A stretch of DNA of 64,000 nucleotides from Fasciola hepatica. Its lineage: Eukaryota > Platyhelminthes > Trematoda > Plagiorchiida > Fasciolidae. A program made the position numbers and the translations under genes. Positions 61,518 through 64,000 of the stretch are shown piece after piece. The stretch is from contig CANUEZ040000191.1 in assembly GCA_948099385.1 (NCBI GenBank), positions 3,162,001 through 3,226,000 of the forward strand. Reading direction: 5' to 3'. Within the stretch, counting starts at the first letter, position 1; each line of letters begins with the position of its first letter. The notes below the pieces were generated by a model, which was not told where the DNA came from, did not search any database, and saw only the letters and a program-made list of their open reading frames with translations.

Positions 61518-62788
61518 TTGTGGTTTGGGTGTTCGACTGACATTCGTTCACTCCAACCCTTGTTCGTGTCCCCGTGTGGGCTCTGTCCATGTGCAATGCT
61601 CATGATTCCCGTAGCGGATCAAACAGCTGTACAGTGCTTCCATCATTTTCAATGGTCAGTTCAGTGTTCAAGCTGCATGGAGAATCATATTATACAAATC
61701 TACTCTGCTACTGCTCTATTGCATTGTATGAGCAATCTGTGGGGATTGTTCATAAGGGAATGCCTTGGTTTTACTTAGGCCCATATATAGAGAAGTGATG
61801 GAACATAGGATTGGATCGGTGCGCGAGAATTTGGTTGTTACCGTTCAAAGCGAAAGGGAAAGCCGAAGCCAATTTGGGGATTTTCCTATATCATGTATTG
61901 TATATGTTGAACAAAGCGTTCAGACCCATATCGGATAGCCTTGTGGTTTGGGTGTTCGACTGACAATCGTTCACCCAAACCCTTGTTCGTGTCCCCGTGT
62001 GGGCTCTGTCCATGTGCAATGCTCATGATTCCCTTAGCGGATCAAACAGCTGTACAGTGCTTCCATCATTTTCAATGGTCAGTTCAGTGTTCAAGCTGCA
62101 TGGAGAATCATATTATACAAATCTACTCTGCTACTGCTCTATTGCATTGTATGAGCAATCTGTGGGGATTGTTCATAGGGGAATGCCTTGGTTTTACTTA
62201 GGCCCATAAATAGAGAAGTGATGGAACATAGGATTGGATCGGTGTGCGAGAATTTGGTTGTTACCGTTCAAAGCGAAAGCGAAAGCCGAATCCAATTTGG
62301 GGATTGTGCTATATCATGTAGTGTATATGTTGAACAAAGCGTTGAGACCCATATCGGATAGCCTTGTGGTTTGGGTGTTCGACTGACATTCGTTAACCCC
62401 GACCCTTGTTCGTGTCCCCGTGTGGGCTCTGTCCATGTGCAATGCTCATGATTCCCTTAGCGGATCAAACAGCTGTACAGTGCTTCCATAATTTTCAATG
62501 GTCAGTTCAGTGTTCAAGCTGCATGGAGAATCATATTATACAAATCTACTCTGCTACTGCTCTATTGCATTGTATGAGCAATCTGTGTGGGGATTGTTCA
62601 TAAGGGAATGCCTTGGTTTTACTTAGGCCCATAAATAGAGAAGTGATGGAACATAGGATTGGATCGGTGTGCGAGAATTTGGTTGTTCCTGTTCAAAGAT
62701 AATTCGGAGGCCGAATCCAATTTGGGGATTGTGCTATATCATGTATTGTATATGTTGAACAAAGCGTTGAGACCCATATCGGATAGCC
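61518..62788 (+). repeat. Trimer HOR copy 1 (1271 bp, m145-m147)
   Basis: Anchors are 61518, 61941 and 62364. m145 has 'ttcactccaaccc', 'gattcccgtagcgg', the 2-bp deletion 'caatctgtggggattg' (near 61739) and the linker 'cccatatatagag'. m146 has a 2-bp deletion at the same site (near 62162). m147 has 'cgttaaccccgaccc'. The two deletions shorten the unit from 1275 to 1271 bp. Confidence 0.87.
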
Positions 62789-64000
62789 TTGTGGTTTGGG
62801 TGTTCGACTGACATTCGTTCACTCCAACCCTTGTTCGTGTCCCCGTGTGGGCTCTGTCCATGTGCAATGCTCATGATTCCCGTAGCGGATCAAACAGCTG
62901 TACAGTGCTTCCATCATTTTCAATGGTCAGTTCAGTGTTCAAGCTGCATGGAGAATCATATTATACAAATCTACTCTGCTACTGCTCTATTGCATTGTAT
63001 GAGCAATCTGTGGGGATTGTTCATAAGGGAATGCCTTGGTTTTACTTAGGCCCATATATAGAGAAGTGATGGAACATAGGATTGGATCGGTGCGCGAGAA
63101 TTTGGTTGTTACCGTTCAAAGCGAAAGCGAAAGCCGAAGCCAATTTGGGGATTGTGCTATATCATGTAGTGTATATGTTGAACAAAGCGTTCAGACCCAT
63201 ATGGGATAGCCTTGTGGTTTGGGTGTTCGACTGACAATCGTTCACCCAAACCCTTGTTCGTGTCCCCGTGTGGGCTCTGTCCATGTGCAATGCTCATGAT
63301 TCCCTTAGCGGATCAAACAGCTGTACAGTGCTTCCATAATTTTCAATGGTCAGTTCAGTGTTCAAGCTGCATGGAGTATCATATTATACAAATCTACTCT
63401 GCTACTGCTCTATTGCATTGTATGACCAATCTGTGTGGGGATTGTTCATAAGGGAATGCCTTGGTTTTACTTAGGCCCATGAATGGAGAAGTGATGGAAC
63501 ATAGGATTGGATCGGTGTACGAGAATTTGGTTGTTACCGTTCAAAGCGAAAGCGAAAGCCGAATCCAATTTGGGGATTGTGCTATATCATGTATTGTATA
63601 TGTTGAACAAAGCGTTGAGACCCATATCGGATAGCCTTGTGGTTTGGGTGTTCGACTGACATTCGTTAACCCCGACCCTTGTTCGTGTCCCCGTGTGGGC
63701 TCTGTCCATGTGCAATGCTCATGATTCCCTTAGCGGATCAAACAGCTGTACAGTGCTTCCATCATTTTCAATGGACAGCTCAGTGTTCAAGCTGCATGGA
63801 GAATCATATTATACAAATCTACTCTGCTACTGCTCTATTGCATTGTATGAGCAATCTGTGTGGGGATTATTCATAAGGGAATGCCTTGGTTTTACTTAGG
63901 CCCATAAATAGAGAAGTGATGGAACATAGGATTGGATCGGTGCGCGAGAATTTGGTTGTTACCGTTCAAAGCGAAAGCGAAATCCGAAGCCAATTTGAGG
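62789..64000 (+). repeat. Trimer HOR copy 2, cut by window edge (m148-m150)
   Basis: m148 (62789) repeats all markers of m145 including the 2-bp deletion (near 63009). m149 (63212) matches m146 in 'ttcacccaaaccc' but lacks the deletion and has 'gtatgaccaatc'. m150 (63637) matches m147 in 'cgttaaccccgaccc' and is truncated by the window at 364 bp. The array continues to the right. Confidence 0.85.

Larger units (their letters stand above)
1..64000 (+). repeat. 425-bp satellite array, about 150.6 monomers, head-to-tail
   Basis: The whole window is one tandem array. Recognisable strings such as 'gtgggctctgtccatgtgca', 'ggatcaaacagctgtacag' and 'cccataaatagagaagtg' recur every 425 bp in the same orientation from the first line to the last. 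The period is seen directly (759, 1184, 1609 ... 62789, 63212), with only 1-2-bp shifts. No unique sequence, inverted block, transposon or gene interrupts it. Both ends are cut inside monomers, so the array is longer than the window. Long satellite arrays with multi-monomer HORs are known from eukaryotic centromeric and other constitutive heterochromatin; assignment to any of these here is inference. The family itself is not one I recognise. Confidence 0.99.

Noticed and set aside
203..63899. Recurrent open frames of about 60-90 codons in every monomer, both strands, beginning for example with TTG at each anchor or GTG 56 bp later
   Set aside because: They repeat because the DNA repeats. Most start at non-ATG codons, overlap one another in different frames, and end at fixed stops in each monomer ('ttcataaggg', 'ttttacttagg'). 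Since 425 is two more than a multiple of three, no frame can pass from one monomer to the next. Small indels and substitutions alter them freely. No known domain is visible.
1..64000. 5S rRNA, U-snRNA or histone gene cluster, which can also form short tandem repeats
   Set aside because: I looked for the 5S internal control region and for the characteristic U1, U2 and U6 start sequences and saw none on either strand. No monomer contains a histone-like frame.
1..64000. CRISPR array
   Set aside because: The repeat unit is 425 bp with no short repeat separated by unique spacers; the whole unit is repeated, and variation is by point alleles.
1..64000. Embedded transposable element or inverted segment
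   Set aside because: Every monomer from m0 to m150 is found in the same orientation at the expected place, and the indel total accounts for the full length, leaving no room for an insertion.
1..64000. Telomeric repeat or G-quadruplex structure
   Set aside because: No tandem TTAGGG-like units occur ('cttaggccc' is single per monomer), and runs of four G are isolated ('ttggggatt', 'gtggggatt').

Overview
This 64-kb window is one uninterrupted satellite DNA array. From base 1 to base 64000 it is a head-to-tail tandem repeat of a 425-bp monomer, always in the same orientation. There are 149 complete monomers (first at 334, last ending 63636) plus a 333-bp partial unit on the left and a 364-bp partial unit on the right. 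GC is about 44% (184 of 420 bases in 421-840). Both edges lie inside the array, so its true length and flanks are unknown. I see no protein-coding gene, tRNA, rRNA, CRISPR array, transposon, inverted block or unique sequence.

Megasatellite arrays of this length, with nested higher-order repeats (HORs), are typical of eukaryotic nuclear heterochromatin (centromeric, pericentromeric or subtelomeric). I do not recognise the family and cannot name a taxon. A centromeric role is possible but untested, and I found no full CENP-B box.

Monomers are numbered m1-m150 using as anchor the TTG of the 'ttgtggtttgggtg' segment (m1=334, m2=759, m149=63212, m150=63637). From m2 to m149 the register drifts by -22 bp relative to 147 x 425. 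Nineteen small indels I located (18 deletions of 1-2 bp, one insertion of 1 bp) account for this exactly.

Layout: 334-2882 plain monomers. 2883-7552 a trimer block that becomes a tetramer. 7660-10335 a 1275-bp trimer in two copies. 9938-17587 a 2550-bp hexamer in three nearly identical copies. 17588-21576 scrambled relatives of the hexamer. 21577-23276 an 850-bp dimer in two copies. 23277-28374 irregular. 28375-30074 another 850-bp dimer. 29879-34128 a 2125-bp pentamer in two copies. 34129-37299 overlapping trimer and tetramer fragments. 37300-41850 irregular. 41851-45248 a 1699-bp tetramer in two copies. 45249-54293 mostly irregular, with a pair of 424-bp monomers at 48771. 54294-59392 a 2549-2550-bp hexamer in two copies. 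59393-61517 irregular. 61518 to the end a 1271-bp trimer.

Each monomer has two parts. One is a conserved stretch of about 244 bp that is almost free of CpG. The other is a CpG-rich, more variable stretch of about 181 bp, containing a degenerate hexamer microrepeat (AAAGCG) that is the main site of alternative haplotypes. The pattern fits local amplification by unequal exchange with gene-conversion-like shuffling of short haplotypes. HOR copies and variants were compared by eye, so difference counts are minimum estimates.
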